A DNA stretch of 64,000 nucleotides from an uncultured Fidelibacterota bacterium (GTDB lineage: Bacteria > Fidelibacterota > Marinisomatia > Marinisomatales > TCS55). The notes beneath the pieces were generated by a model that saw only the letters and a program-made list of their open reading frames with translations, did not search any database and was not told where the DNA came from. The position numbers and the translations under genes were made by a program. Of this stretch, positions 8,389-15,611 are shown in pieces (the first letter of the stretch is position 1; the number at the start of each line of letters is the position of its first letter). The stretch is taken from the NCBI GenBank assembly GCA_913062595.1, contig CAJXWT010000003.1, forward strand, positions 1 to 64,000. Reading direction: 5' to 3'.

Positions 8389-9165
8389 TTGGCGACGAAA
8401 ATAAGACTAAAACGCATTGGGCGTCGAAATAGACCATTCTATCGCCTGGTTGTCATGGATGCGCGCAATCGCAGGGATGGAGCGGCAATTGAAGAGGTAG
8501 GCTGGTATAACCCCATTGCAAAAGATGAAATTTATTCACTCAAGGAAGATAGGATTTTGCATTGGCTGCAAGAAGGCGCGCAGCCAACGGATACGGCCCA
8601 TGATATTTTGCGTACAGCGGGAATCGCCCATAAGTGGCACCTTATGAAACAAGGCCTAGACGAAGCAGCCGTGGAAAAAGAAATGAAGAAATGGGCCCTT
8701 GAACGAGAAGATGTATTGGAGCGCCGGCGCCAGCGGGCCGAAGCAAAAGTAGCTGAGAAGAAAGCTGCTGCTGGAAAGAAGGCGGCAGAAACAGCTGCTG
8801 AAGCGGATAAACCTGCTGAGCCAGATGCTAAAGCGGAACCTGTGGATGAAGCACCAGATGCACTTGCGGAGGTAGATGCTGAGGAAAGTGCTGTTGATAG
8901 CGTTGATGAAGATCCTGTTGAAACAGAGGAAGAAGTACCCACGGAAGAAACTGATAATAGTGGTGTGGAAGATGAAGAGGCGCAAGCGGATGGGGCTGGT
9001 GATGAAGAAACTGGCGATGAAAGCGCAGCTGAAGAAGAGGAACCAAAAGAAGAAGCGCAAAAGGGTGAGAGTACTGAAGAAGCAGAACCCGAAAAGGACG
9101 AGTCAGGTAAAAAGGGTTCAAAGAAAACAGCCAAGAAAAATGGCCAAGAAACAGATGATAAGTGA
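8389..9165 (+). CDS. rpsP: 30S ribosomal protein S16 with a long acidic C-terminal extension
   Basis: The first 85 or so residues are a normal S16: KIRLKRIGRRNRPFYRLVV at the start, the RDGAAIEEVGWYNP loop, then LKEDRILHWLQEGAQPTDTA. S16 is a primary 16S rRNA binder needed for 30S assembly. The remaining 170 residues are unlike canonical S16, which ends near 80-90. They form a Lys/Arg/Ala/Glu helix (about 95-150), then a very Glu/Asp/Ala-rich stretch, and a short Lys-rich end (KKGSKKTAKKNG). Some FCB-group S16 proteins have shorter versions of such tails. The start is TTG 8389, fixed by AAGGAGAT (8375-8382) seven bases upstream. The frame is open throughout and khpA follows with its own ribosome site. 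Confidence 0.93.
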   Translation: MATKIRLKRIGRRNRPFYRLVVMDARNRRDGAAIEEVGWYNPIAKDEIYSLKEDRILHWLQEGAQPTDTAHDILRTAGIAHKWHLMKQGLDEAAVEKEMKKWALEREDVLERRRQRAEAKVAEKKAAAGKKAAETAAEADKPAEPDAKAEPVDEAPDALAEVDAEESAVDSVDEDPVETEEEVPTEETDNSGVEDEEAQADGAGDEETGDESAAEEEEPKEEAQKGESTEEAEPEKDESGKKGSKKTAKKNGQETDDK

Positions 9166-9202
9166 AGATATGGATCGCTAATGGTCCAAGGAGGAAATGA
9201 TC

Positions 9203-9436
9203 ATGAAGGATTTGATTGTAAGCATAGCGAAACATTTGGTAGATAAACCAGATGAAGTGAATGTAGCAGATGTAGAAACGGAACAACGTATTATCTACGA
9301 ATTGACAGTAGGTGAAGGTGATTATGGTAAGATAATAGGTAAGGGTGGACGGAATATTTCCGCTATTCGGACTATAGTCTTTGCAATTAATGCCAAACAA
9401 GGCGGTAAACGGGCCCGCTTGGATGTCATTGACTAA
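9203..9436 (+). CDS. khpA: KH-domain RNA-binding protein KhpA
   Basis: A 77-residue single KH-domain protein. The nucleic-acid binding GxxG loop is in KIIGKGGRNISAIRTI. KhpA proteins bind RNA, sometimes with KhpB, and sit between rpsP and rimM in many genomes, as here. Two ATGs are six bases apart at 9197 and 9203. The strong AAGGAGG site at 9188-9194 is only two bases from the first but eight from the second, so 9203 is the better start (MKDLIVSIAKHLVD). Confidence 0.92.
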   Translation: MKDLIVSIAKHLVDKPDEVNVADVETEQRIIYELTVGEGDYGKIIGKGGRNISAIRTIVFAINAKQGGKRARLDVID

Positions 9437-9442
9437 CGAGTA

Positions 9443-9943
9443 ATGAATAAACTATTCCCCATTGGCAAAGTTGTGAGGGCGACTGGAATGAAAGGAGCGG
9501 TGTCTGTGCGACCATTATCACGGTATTTCGATGATTATGTGCACTCCCACCCGCTGCACGTCGGATTTTCGGAAGAGTTCTCCAGTATAGTTCAACTAAG
9601 TGATGTGATCGGTGCCGGAAAAAAACGTCGTTTCATTTTTACAGGTATGCAGGATCGGGATGGTGCAGAAACTATGGTTGGACAGACTATCTTCGCTGTC
9701 GTGGATGATTCGGATGCAATACATTTTGTATCTGGTGATCTGATTGGATATGATGTGGTTACAGATAGTGGTCGGTTGATTGGTGAGTTAGGTGAAATAC
9801 TCTGGCTGCCTGCGAACGATGCCTATGTCATTTATAGTGGTGATCAGGAATTCCTTATTCCGATTATACCGGAAATCGTGAAAGAGATTAGCCATACCCA
9901 GCGGGCAGTAATGATCACGCCTATGGAAGGGTTGTTGGATTGA
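9443..9943 (+). CDS. rimM: 16S rRNA processing / ribosome maturation factor RimM
   Basis: A 166-residue RimM. The N-terminal beta-barrel begins FPIGKVVRATGMKGAVSVRP, the family signature, and the C-terminal PRC-barrel carries DLIGYDVVTDSGRLIGELGEI and ends LIPIIPEIVKEI. RimM binds S19 in the 30S head and assists late maturation of 16S rRNA. It begins six bases after khpA and overlaps trmD by four bases, the usual arrangement. Confidence 0.94.
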   Translation: MNKLFPIGKVVRATGMKGAVSVRPLSRYFDDYVHSHPLHVGFSEEFSSIVQLSDVIGAGKKRRFIFTGMQDRDGAETMVGQTIFAVVDDSDAIHFVSGDLIGYDVVTDSGRLIGELGEILWLPANDAYVIYSGDQEFLIPIIPEIVKEISHTQRAVMITPMEGLLD

Positions 9944-10662
9944 ACAAGGTTGCCATAATTACGCCTATCCCGGATATGGTCGATGCTATAATACAGCAAT
10001 CCATGCTGCGAAAAGCAGACATGGAGGGGATTGTTGATTTTGATGTAGTGAACCTACGGGATTTTGGGCAAGGAAATTATCGACAAATTGATGATACTCC
10101 CTATGGTGGCGGCGGCGGCATGGTGCTGATGGCCGAACCGCTTTTTGCAGCACTGGACCACACCATTGATAAAATCGGTGCAGCTGCAAATCTCAGAGTC
10201 ATATATCCATCACCGCAAGGACAGCAGTGGTCTCACGATACGGCCCAGGAAAATAGTTCTGTGGAAAATCTCATTTTCATTTGTGGTCACTACAAAGATA
10301 TTGACCATCGTGTAATCGATAAATACGTGACCCACGAATATTCTATCGGCGATTATGTCGTGACGAGTGGGGAGATTTCTACTATGATTATGATCGATAG
10401 TATTGTCCGCTTACTACCCGGTGTATTGAATAATTTTGATTCAGCAAAAACAGATTCGTTTTTTACGGAGTCATTGCTGGATGCACCCTATTATACCAAA
10501 CCTCGAGAAATTGATGGTCTGTCTGTACCGGAAGTACTGATGAGCGGAAATCACGAAAAAATTGCTGCCTGGCGGCAGGATGAAAGGAGTCGTCGCACGG
10601 AGGTGAAACGACCAGATTTATGGCAAGCACGTGCCAAGAAACTAGAATCTTCGGAGAATTAA
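9940..10662 (+). CDS. trmD: tRNA (guanine-N1-)-methyltransferase TrmD
   Basis: A 240-residue SPOUT-class methyltransferase that makes m1G37 in tRNAs reading CNN codons, preventing +1 frameshifts. Visible motifs are the [19 protein letters not shown] active-site loop, [15 protein letters not shown] and [12 protein letters not shown] of the trefoil knot, and a C-terminal helical region with [17 protein letters not shown]. Length matches E. coli TrmD. It starts with TTG inside the last codons of rimM (TTGA overlap). Confidence 0.96.
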   Translation: MNKVAIITPIPDMVDAIIQQSMLRKADMEGIVDFDVVNLRDFGQGNYRQIDDTPYGGGGGMVLMAEPLFAALDHTIDKIGAAANLRVIYPSPQGQQWSHDTAQENSSVENLIFICGHYKDIDHRVIDKYVTHEYSIGDYVVTSGEISTMIMIDSIVRLLPGVLNNFDSAKTDSFFTESLLDAPYYTKPREIDGLSVPEVLMSGNHEKIAAWRQDERSRRTEVKRPDLWQARAKKLESSEN

Positions 10663-10664
10663 TC

Positions 10665-11006
10665 ATGAATAAGTTGCAACAAGCTGTAGCCGATCAATTG
10701 CGGGATGATTTACCAGAATTTTCACCAGGTGATACGGTGTCAGTTGGCGTCCGCGTTATTGAAGGTGGAAAAGAGAGATCGCAGGTTTTTAAAGGGGTGG
10801 TTTTGGCCCGTAGCGGTGGCGGCATAGAGGAAACCTTTACTGTACGTAAGATTTCTGGCGGTATTGGCGTAGAACGGATCTTTCCAGTCCATTCACCAAT
10901 GATTACCACTATCAAGGTTGATCGCAGAGGTAAAGTACGGCGCGCAAAACTGCATTATCTGCGCGGATTAACTGGTAAAGCCACACGTATTACGGAAAAA
11001 CGCTAA
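10665..11006 (+). CDS. rplS: 50S ribosomal protein L19
   Basis: A 113-residue L19, with the [22 protein letters not shown] core, [23 protein letters not shown] and a basic C-terminus ([15 protein letters not shown]). L19 contributes to the 30S-50S interface. The frame is open further upstream into trmD, but ATG 10665, three bases after the trmD stop and preceded by GGAG, gives the normal L19 N-terminus. It is the last gene of the ffh-rplS operon and is followed by a strong terminator. Confidence 0.96.
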   Translation: MNKLQQAVADQLRDDLPEFSPGDTVSVGVRVIEGGKERSQVFKGVVLARSGGGIEETFTVRKISGGIGVERIFPVHSPMITTIKVDRRGKVRRAKLHYLRGLTGKATRITEKR

Positions 11007-11031
11007 TTTCACCCTATACAAGCTATTTTCG

Positions 11032-11065
11032 CCCTCATTGGCAAATGTTGATGGGGGTTTTTTTT
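11032..11065 (+). terminator. rho-independent terminator after rplS
   Basis: CCCTCAT (11032-11038) pairs with ATGGGGG (11051-11057), a seven-pair stem with one T-G wobble and a 12-base loop. Eight T follow immediately (11058-11065). It ends the ribosomal/SRP operon 25 bases after the rplS stop. Confidence 0.85.
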
Positions 11066-11167
11066 ACTAGCAAGTGATATAATAGTGCGTTACATAATAT
11101 TAAACACCCAAGGATCCTTCCTAATCCAGAGATGAAAAGCAAGTGTAGTCAGAAAGACTGAATCAAT

Positions 11168-12334
11168 ATGAACCGGTTTGAAAAGATAGTATTGGGTATC
11201 ACTGGCGGCAGCCATTTATCAGTCCACGCTTTAATGCTGGCACTACCCAGTCTTATTCCTATCCTTCGTCAAGAATTCTCCACTGGGTTGGACACACTAG
11301 GCTTGGTTGTCACTTTCAGCGCCTTTATGTTTGGTATCGGAGCGATACCCGCGGGCTGGGCTGAAAGTAGATTGGGCGGTAAAACATTGCTGTTACTTTA
11401 CTTATTTGGTTCTGGGATAGCTGCTGTGATTGTGGCCCTATCCAATTCATTTATTCTATTAATCTTCGGATTGGGATTACTAGGGTTTTCCTGCAGTATT
11501 TACCATCCCGCCGGGCTCACACTTATTTCGCAACGAGTGCAAGCGATTACCAAGGGTATGGCTGTCCACGGTATATTTGGTACCACAGGTTCTGCGCTAG
11601 GGCCCATCATGGCTACAACGCTGGCGTTCCTAATATCCTGGCGGGCGTCGTATGCAGTTTTAGGCGTTTTCAATATTATTCTTGCACTAGCAACGATAGT
11701 AGTTATTCCAAAAAGAGACCACAGTGGAATCGGAAAAATCGAGCAGCAAGAAAATCGTGTTGAAAAGACAAACCGGCCGGCGCTGATTTTATTTTATATG
11801 ACCAATATGCTCATGGGGTTTGCCTATTACGGTTTTACGACTTTCATGCCTACTCATTTTGCTGAAAATACAAGTAATTTCCTGCCGTTTATTTCCGGTA
11901 CTATGAAGGCAGGTATATTTCCCTCCTTGGTATTTTTAGCGGGAATTATCGGCCAGGTTATTGGTGGTCGGCTCGGAACTCGGTATAAACGAACGAAATT
12001 ATTGCCGCTAATTATAGCAATTAATATCCCCTTTTTATTGCTTATGGGTTATACAACAGATATTTTCCTGGTACTATGCAGTCTAGGATTGGGAATGGCT
12101 TATTTTAGCAACCAACCCATCAGCAATACGCTCATTGCTGAATTTACCCATAGTGATAACAGGGGTTTGGGGTATGGTATCAATTTTTTCTTGAGCTTTG
12201 GCATCGGCTCTCTTGCTGCCGGGGTGGGTGGCTTTATTGCTGAAAATATGGGCATTGCCTATGTCTTTACCGCTATGGGTTTTTTATTGATTCCAGGACT
12301 GTTTACAAGTTATATGATTATCAAGAAATCATGA
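11168..12334 (+). CDS. MFS transporter, fosmidomycin-resistance/sugar-exporter-like
   Basis: A 388-residue major facilitator with about 12 hydrophobic segments. The N-terminal half carries the GWAESRLGGKTLL loop between helices 2 and 3, and a hydrophilic linker of about 30 residues near 180-210 separates the halves. TM1 begins GITGGSHLSVHALMLALPSLIPIL, similar in tone to Fsr-type exporters. The substrate is unknown. A 160-base gap with the rplS terminator precedes it, so it probably starts a new transcript. Only 44 bases separate it from selA. Whether the transporter has anything to do with selenium cannot be judged from sequence. Confidence 0.8.
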   Translation: MNRFEKIVLGITGGSHLSVHALMLALPSLIPILRQEFSTGLDTLGLVVTFSAFMFGIGAIPAGWAESRLGGKTLLLLYLFGSGIAAVIVALSNSFILLIFGLGLLGFSCSIYHPAGLTLISQRVQAITKGMAVHGIFGTTGSALGPIMATTLAFLISWRASYAVLGVFNIILALATIVVIPKRDHSGIGKIEQQENRVEKTNRPALILFYMTNMLMGFAYYGFTTFMPTHFAENTSNFLPFISGTMKAGIFPSLVFLAGIIGQVIGGRLGTRYKRTKLLPLIIAINIPFLLLMGYTTDIFLVLCSLGLGMAYFSNQPISNTLIAEFTHSDNRGLGYGINFFLSFGIGSLAAGVGGFIAENMGIAYVFTAMGFLLIPGLFTSYMIIKKS

Positions 12335-12378
12335 TGGTTGCTTTGTCTACCTAAAGTTCATCAACTTCCTGTGCAAAA

Positions 12379-13749
12379 ATGAGTAAAAAGCAATTACGGC
12401 AACTGCCTTCTGTATCTGAAGTATTACTTGAGGTAAATCAATCTATTACGCTTCATAATAATTATATAAAACAGGTTATAAAAACGGAATTAAGGGGCTA
12501 TCGAAGAACTGCGAAAGCTGGTAAACTTGATATTAAACGGAGTGGGATCACTGCTGCAATTTTAGATGAGCTTGATACCTTGAACCAGTCTTCCATAAAA
12601 AATATCATCAACGGCACTGGTGTTGTGCTGCACACAGGTTTCGGCCGCGCGCCTATTTCAAAAAAAGTAATATCAACCGTAGCGAAAAAACTAGAAGGTT
12701 ATATCAATTTAGAATTTGATCTCTCAACGGGAAAGCGTGGTGACCGGCAGAATCACATAGCTAAAATGCTAAATGCGATCTGTGGGGCTGAAAGCAGTCT
12801 GATCGTGAATAACAATGCCGCTGCTGTGCTACTGGCATTGAATACATTTTCTGAAGGAAAAGATGTCATCGTTTCTCGAGGACAAGAAGTGGAGATCGGC
12901 GGTTCATTTCGCATTCCGGACGTAATTCGTAAAAGCCACTGCACTTTGGTGGAAATAGGCACCACAAATCGAACACATTTAAAAGATTACGAAAAAGCCA
13001 TCACCAAAAAAACCGGTGCCATCCTTTGGGCTCACACCAGTAATTACGTGGTAAAAGGATTCACGAAAGAAGTCTCTCTCACAGAATTAGCGGAATTGGC
13101 GAAAAAGAAACGCATACCCCTGGTTGCTGATCTCGGTTCCGGTGCCTTGGTAGATATGGAAAAATTGAATTTACCTGTGGAAAAACTCGTAGCCAATGTG
13201 GTCCATTCCAGTGCAGATGTGATCACATTTTCCGGGGATAAGCTTTTGGGCGGTCCTCAATCCGGTCTTATTGTTGGGAAGAAGAAGTTTGTAAACAAAA
13301 TCCACAAAAATCCACTCTACCGCACATACCGCTGTGATAAGTGGACAATGGCTCTCATGGAAGAAACGCTTCGTACGTATCATTCAGAAGTAAAGGTCAA
13401 CGGTGATAATCTTTCACTCAAACTCTTGACAACATCCCAAAACACCCTCTTTAAAAGGGGAGAAAAGATTTTAACGGACATTTCTATAAAGAAAATCAAA
13501 GACCTGGGGATTTCATTGGTGGAATCCAACGTAGAAGCCGGGAGTGGTTCACTGCCGGTGGAACCCATCCCCAGCGCCGCTTTGCAGTTCAAGCCCAAAA
13601 CAATGTCTGTTTCAGCATTGGCAAAGGCATTCCGTACCGGTGAACAATCGGTAGTAGGATATACAAAAGGGAATATATTTTATATCGACCTGAAGGCAGT
13701 CTTGCCGAACCAGGTATCCAGACTTATTCAAGTAATTCAGGACGTTTAA
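12379..13749 (+). CDS. selA: L-seryl-tRNA(Sec) selenium transferase
   Basis: A 456-residue PLP enzyme that converts Ser-tRNA(Sec) to Sec-tRNA(Sec) with selenophosphate. The N-terminal tRNA-binding region begins LRQLPSVSEVL. The core has INGTGVVLHTGFGRAPIS, NNNAAAVLLAL, SRGQEVEIGGSFRIPDV, ADLGSGALVD, and the PLP lysine K288 in FSGDKLLGGPQSG. Length is normal for bacterial SelA. Its stop overlaps the selB start (TAATG), so the pair is one unit. Its presence means the genome makes selenoproteins; selD and the Sec tRNA gene are not in this window. Confidence 0.97.
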   Translation: MSKKQLRQLPSVSEVLLEVNQSITLHNNYIKQVIKTELRGYRRTAKAGKLDIKRSGITAAILDELDTLNQSSIKNIINGTGVVLHTGFGRAPISKKVISTVAKKLEGYINLEFDLSTGKRGDRQNHIAKMLNAICGAESSLIVNNNAAAVLLALNTFSEGKDVIVSRGQEVEIGGSFRIPDVIRKSHCTLVEIGTTNRTHLKDYEKAITKKTGAILWAHTSNYVVKGFTKEVSLTELAELAKKKRIPLVADLGSGALVDMEKLNLPVEKLVANVVHSSADVITFSGDKLLGGPQSGLIVGKKKFVNKIHKNPLYRTYRCDKWTMALMEETLRTYHSEVKVNGDNLSLKLLTTSQNTLFKRGEKILTDISIKKIKDLGISLVESNVEAGSGSLPVEPIPSAALQFKPKTMSVSALAKAFRTGEQSVVGYTKGNIFYIDLKAVLPNQVSRLIQVIQDV

Positions 13750-15611
13750 TGACACAAGTTGTCATCGGCACAGCCGGGCATATTGACCACGGGAAGACGT
13801 CGTTGGTGAAAGCCCTCACCGGCACGGATACCGACCGGCTGGCGGAAGAAAAAGCCCGGGGCATGACCATTGACCTGGGTTTTGCTTTTCTGAACGATTC
13901 CGTTACCATTATTGACGTTCCCGGTCACGAGAAATTCATCCGCAATATGGTGGCGGGAGTTTCCACAATTAATATTGCCCTTTTGGTGGTGGCGGCCGAT
14001 GACGGCATCATGCCCCAGACGAGAGAACATTTACACATTCTGAAACTGCTGAAAATTCCCCATTGCGTGGTGGCACTTACCAAAACCGACCTGGCGGAAG
14101 ATGCAGAATGGCTGGACCTGGTTGAACTGGAAATACGGGAATTAACAGACGGAATTTTTGAAAGCGTGGATGTGGTCCGGACTTCCGTGCAAACAAATGA
14201 TGGAATTGAAGAATTAAAGCACTTATTGGAAACGAGAGCATCCGCTGTTCAGCAATCAGAGGATGAGAGCTTTTTCCGCCTCCAGGCGGACCGTGTTTTT
14301 TCCATGACCGGTTTTGGAACGGTGGTGACGGGAACGGTCATTTCCGGGGGATTGAAAAAAGGTGATTCCGTGGATGTAGTGCCGGAAAATATTTCAGCAA
14401 AAGTCCGGGGAATACAGTCTCACGGTGCGGATGTGGAATCTGTCCAAAGAGGCGATCGTGCGGCGGTGAATCTTTCCGGTGTGGAAGCGGAAAAGGTCTT
14501 CCGTGGTTCAGAACTGGCGGCTCCCGGGAGATTGAAAGCCGTATCGAAATTCACGGCGCATATACAACTCACGGCGGACATGAAAAAAGAAATGAAGCAC
14601 CGCCAGCGAGTGCGGGTGCACTTGGGCACGGCGGAAGTCATGGCAAGAGTCTACTTAACGTCAAACAAGAAAATGAGTGCCGGCAGTTCGGGGAATGTCA
14701 TTATTGAACTGGAGCGTCCGGCTGTTATGGCGAGTGAAGACCGCTTTGTCATGCGCACGTATTCCCCCATGACCACCATGGGCGGCGGGATGGTATTGAC
14801 CACATTTATCCCTAAAGGTGTGAAGATCAAAGAATGGGTTTCAGCACTGGATATTGACCCGGTAAGTCGCTTTGCTCAATTGGTAATGACATTCAAATTA
14901 AATCCTAAGACGATCCATAGGTGGGGATCATTCCTACAGATGATGGATTACTACGTCAGGGAATTGGTAAAAAAAACGGATTTGAAAACATCCAGGCACA
15001 GTTTTATTTATGCAGACGAAAATTTGAATACATGCTCTGAATTGATAGTAAAAAGTTTAGAACAGTACCATGAGAGAAATCCACTGCGCAAAGCCATGTC
15101 TGCTGATGTGCTGCAACAGGAAACGCGATTGAGTGAAAAATGGCTGTCTGAATTGCTGGACATCATGGAAAAAGATGCATCCATTCGTTCCGCCGGAACG
15201 GGAGTGGCATTGGCTAGCCATAAGGTGGAACTGGAAGGTGGAACGGCAGAGTTATCTGGAAAAATAGAAACTGAATTGAGGGGTAAAGAATTCACTCCCA
15301 TGACCACAAAAGAATTATCTGGAAAGTTGAATAAGGCGGAAAATGACGTGCTGGAAATTCTCCATGTATTAAAAAACGCCGGGAATGTGCTGGAAATTGA
15401 AAACGGTGTCTGGATGCATGGCGAAAACATGGCTAAACTCCGCCGGTCATTAAAGATCCATTTTAATTCACAAAACGAAATGAATGTAGCAGACTTCAAG
15501 AACATCAGCGGTTTAACACGAAAATTCGCCATTCCAGTGCTGGAATTTTGCGATAGACAGGGTTGGACCAGCCGTGAAGGCAATCTACGGCTGAAGGGGA
15601 CGGAATTGTGA
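13749..15611 (+). CDS. selB: selenocysteine-specific elongation factor SelB
   Basis: A 620-residue translational GTPase. G1 is GHIDHGKT (residues 10-17), followed by RGMTIDLGFAFL, DVPGHEKFIRNMVAG and TKTDL. EF-Tu-like domains II and III follow, then a C-terminal region (about 390-620) expected to hold winged helices that bind the SECIS hairpin in mRNA. It brings Sec-tRNA to recoded UGA codons. Coupled to selA by TAATG and to mutS by a GTGA overlap. The first 1.1 kb is visibly G+C-richer than selA or the C-terminal third, which may reflect mosaic ancestry or only conservation of the GTPase part. Confidence 0.96.
   Translation: MTQVVIGTAGHIDHGKTSLVKALTGTDTDRLAEEKARGMTIDLGFAFLNDSVTIIDVPGHEKFIRNMVAGVSTINIALLVVAADDGIMPQTREHLHILKLLKIPHCVVALTKTDLAEDAEWLDLVELEIRELTDGIFESVDVVRTSVQTNDGIEELKHLLETRASAVQQSEDESFFRLQADRVFSMTGFGTVVTGTVISGGLKKGDSVDVVPENISAKVRGIQSHGADVESVQRGDRAAVNLSGVEAEKVFRGSELAAPGRLKAVSKFTAHIQLTADMKKEMKHRQRVRVHLGTAEVMARVYLTSNKKMSAGSSGNVIIELERPAVMASEDRFVMRTYSPMTTMGGGMVLTTFIPKGVKIKEWVSALDIDPVSRFAQLVMTFKLNPKTIHRWGSFLQMMDYYVRELVKKTDLKTSRHSFIYADENLNTCSELIVKSLEQYHERNPLRKAMSADVLQQETRLSEKWLSELLDIMEKDASIRSAGTGVALASHKVELEGGTAELSGKIETELRGKEFTPMTTKELSGKLNKAENDVLEILHVLKNAGNVLEIENGVWMHGENMAKLRRSLKIHFNSQNEMNVADFKNISGLTRKFAIPVLEFCDRQGWTSREGNLRLKGTEL

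Noticed and set aside
8532-9134. Long minus-strand and +1-frame open frames inside rpsP (for example 8532-9134 and 8876-9181)
   Set aside because: They come from the repeated Glu/Ala/Asp codons of the S16 tail and give Ser-rich or Lys/Arg-rich nonsense.
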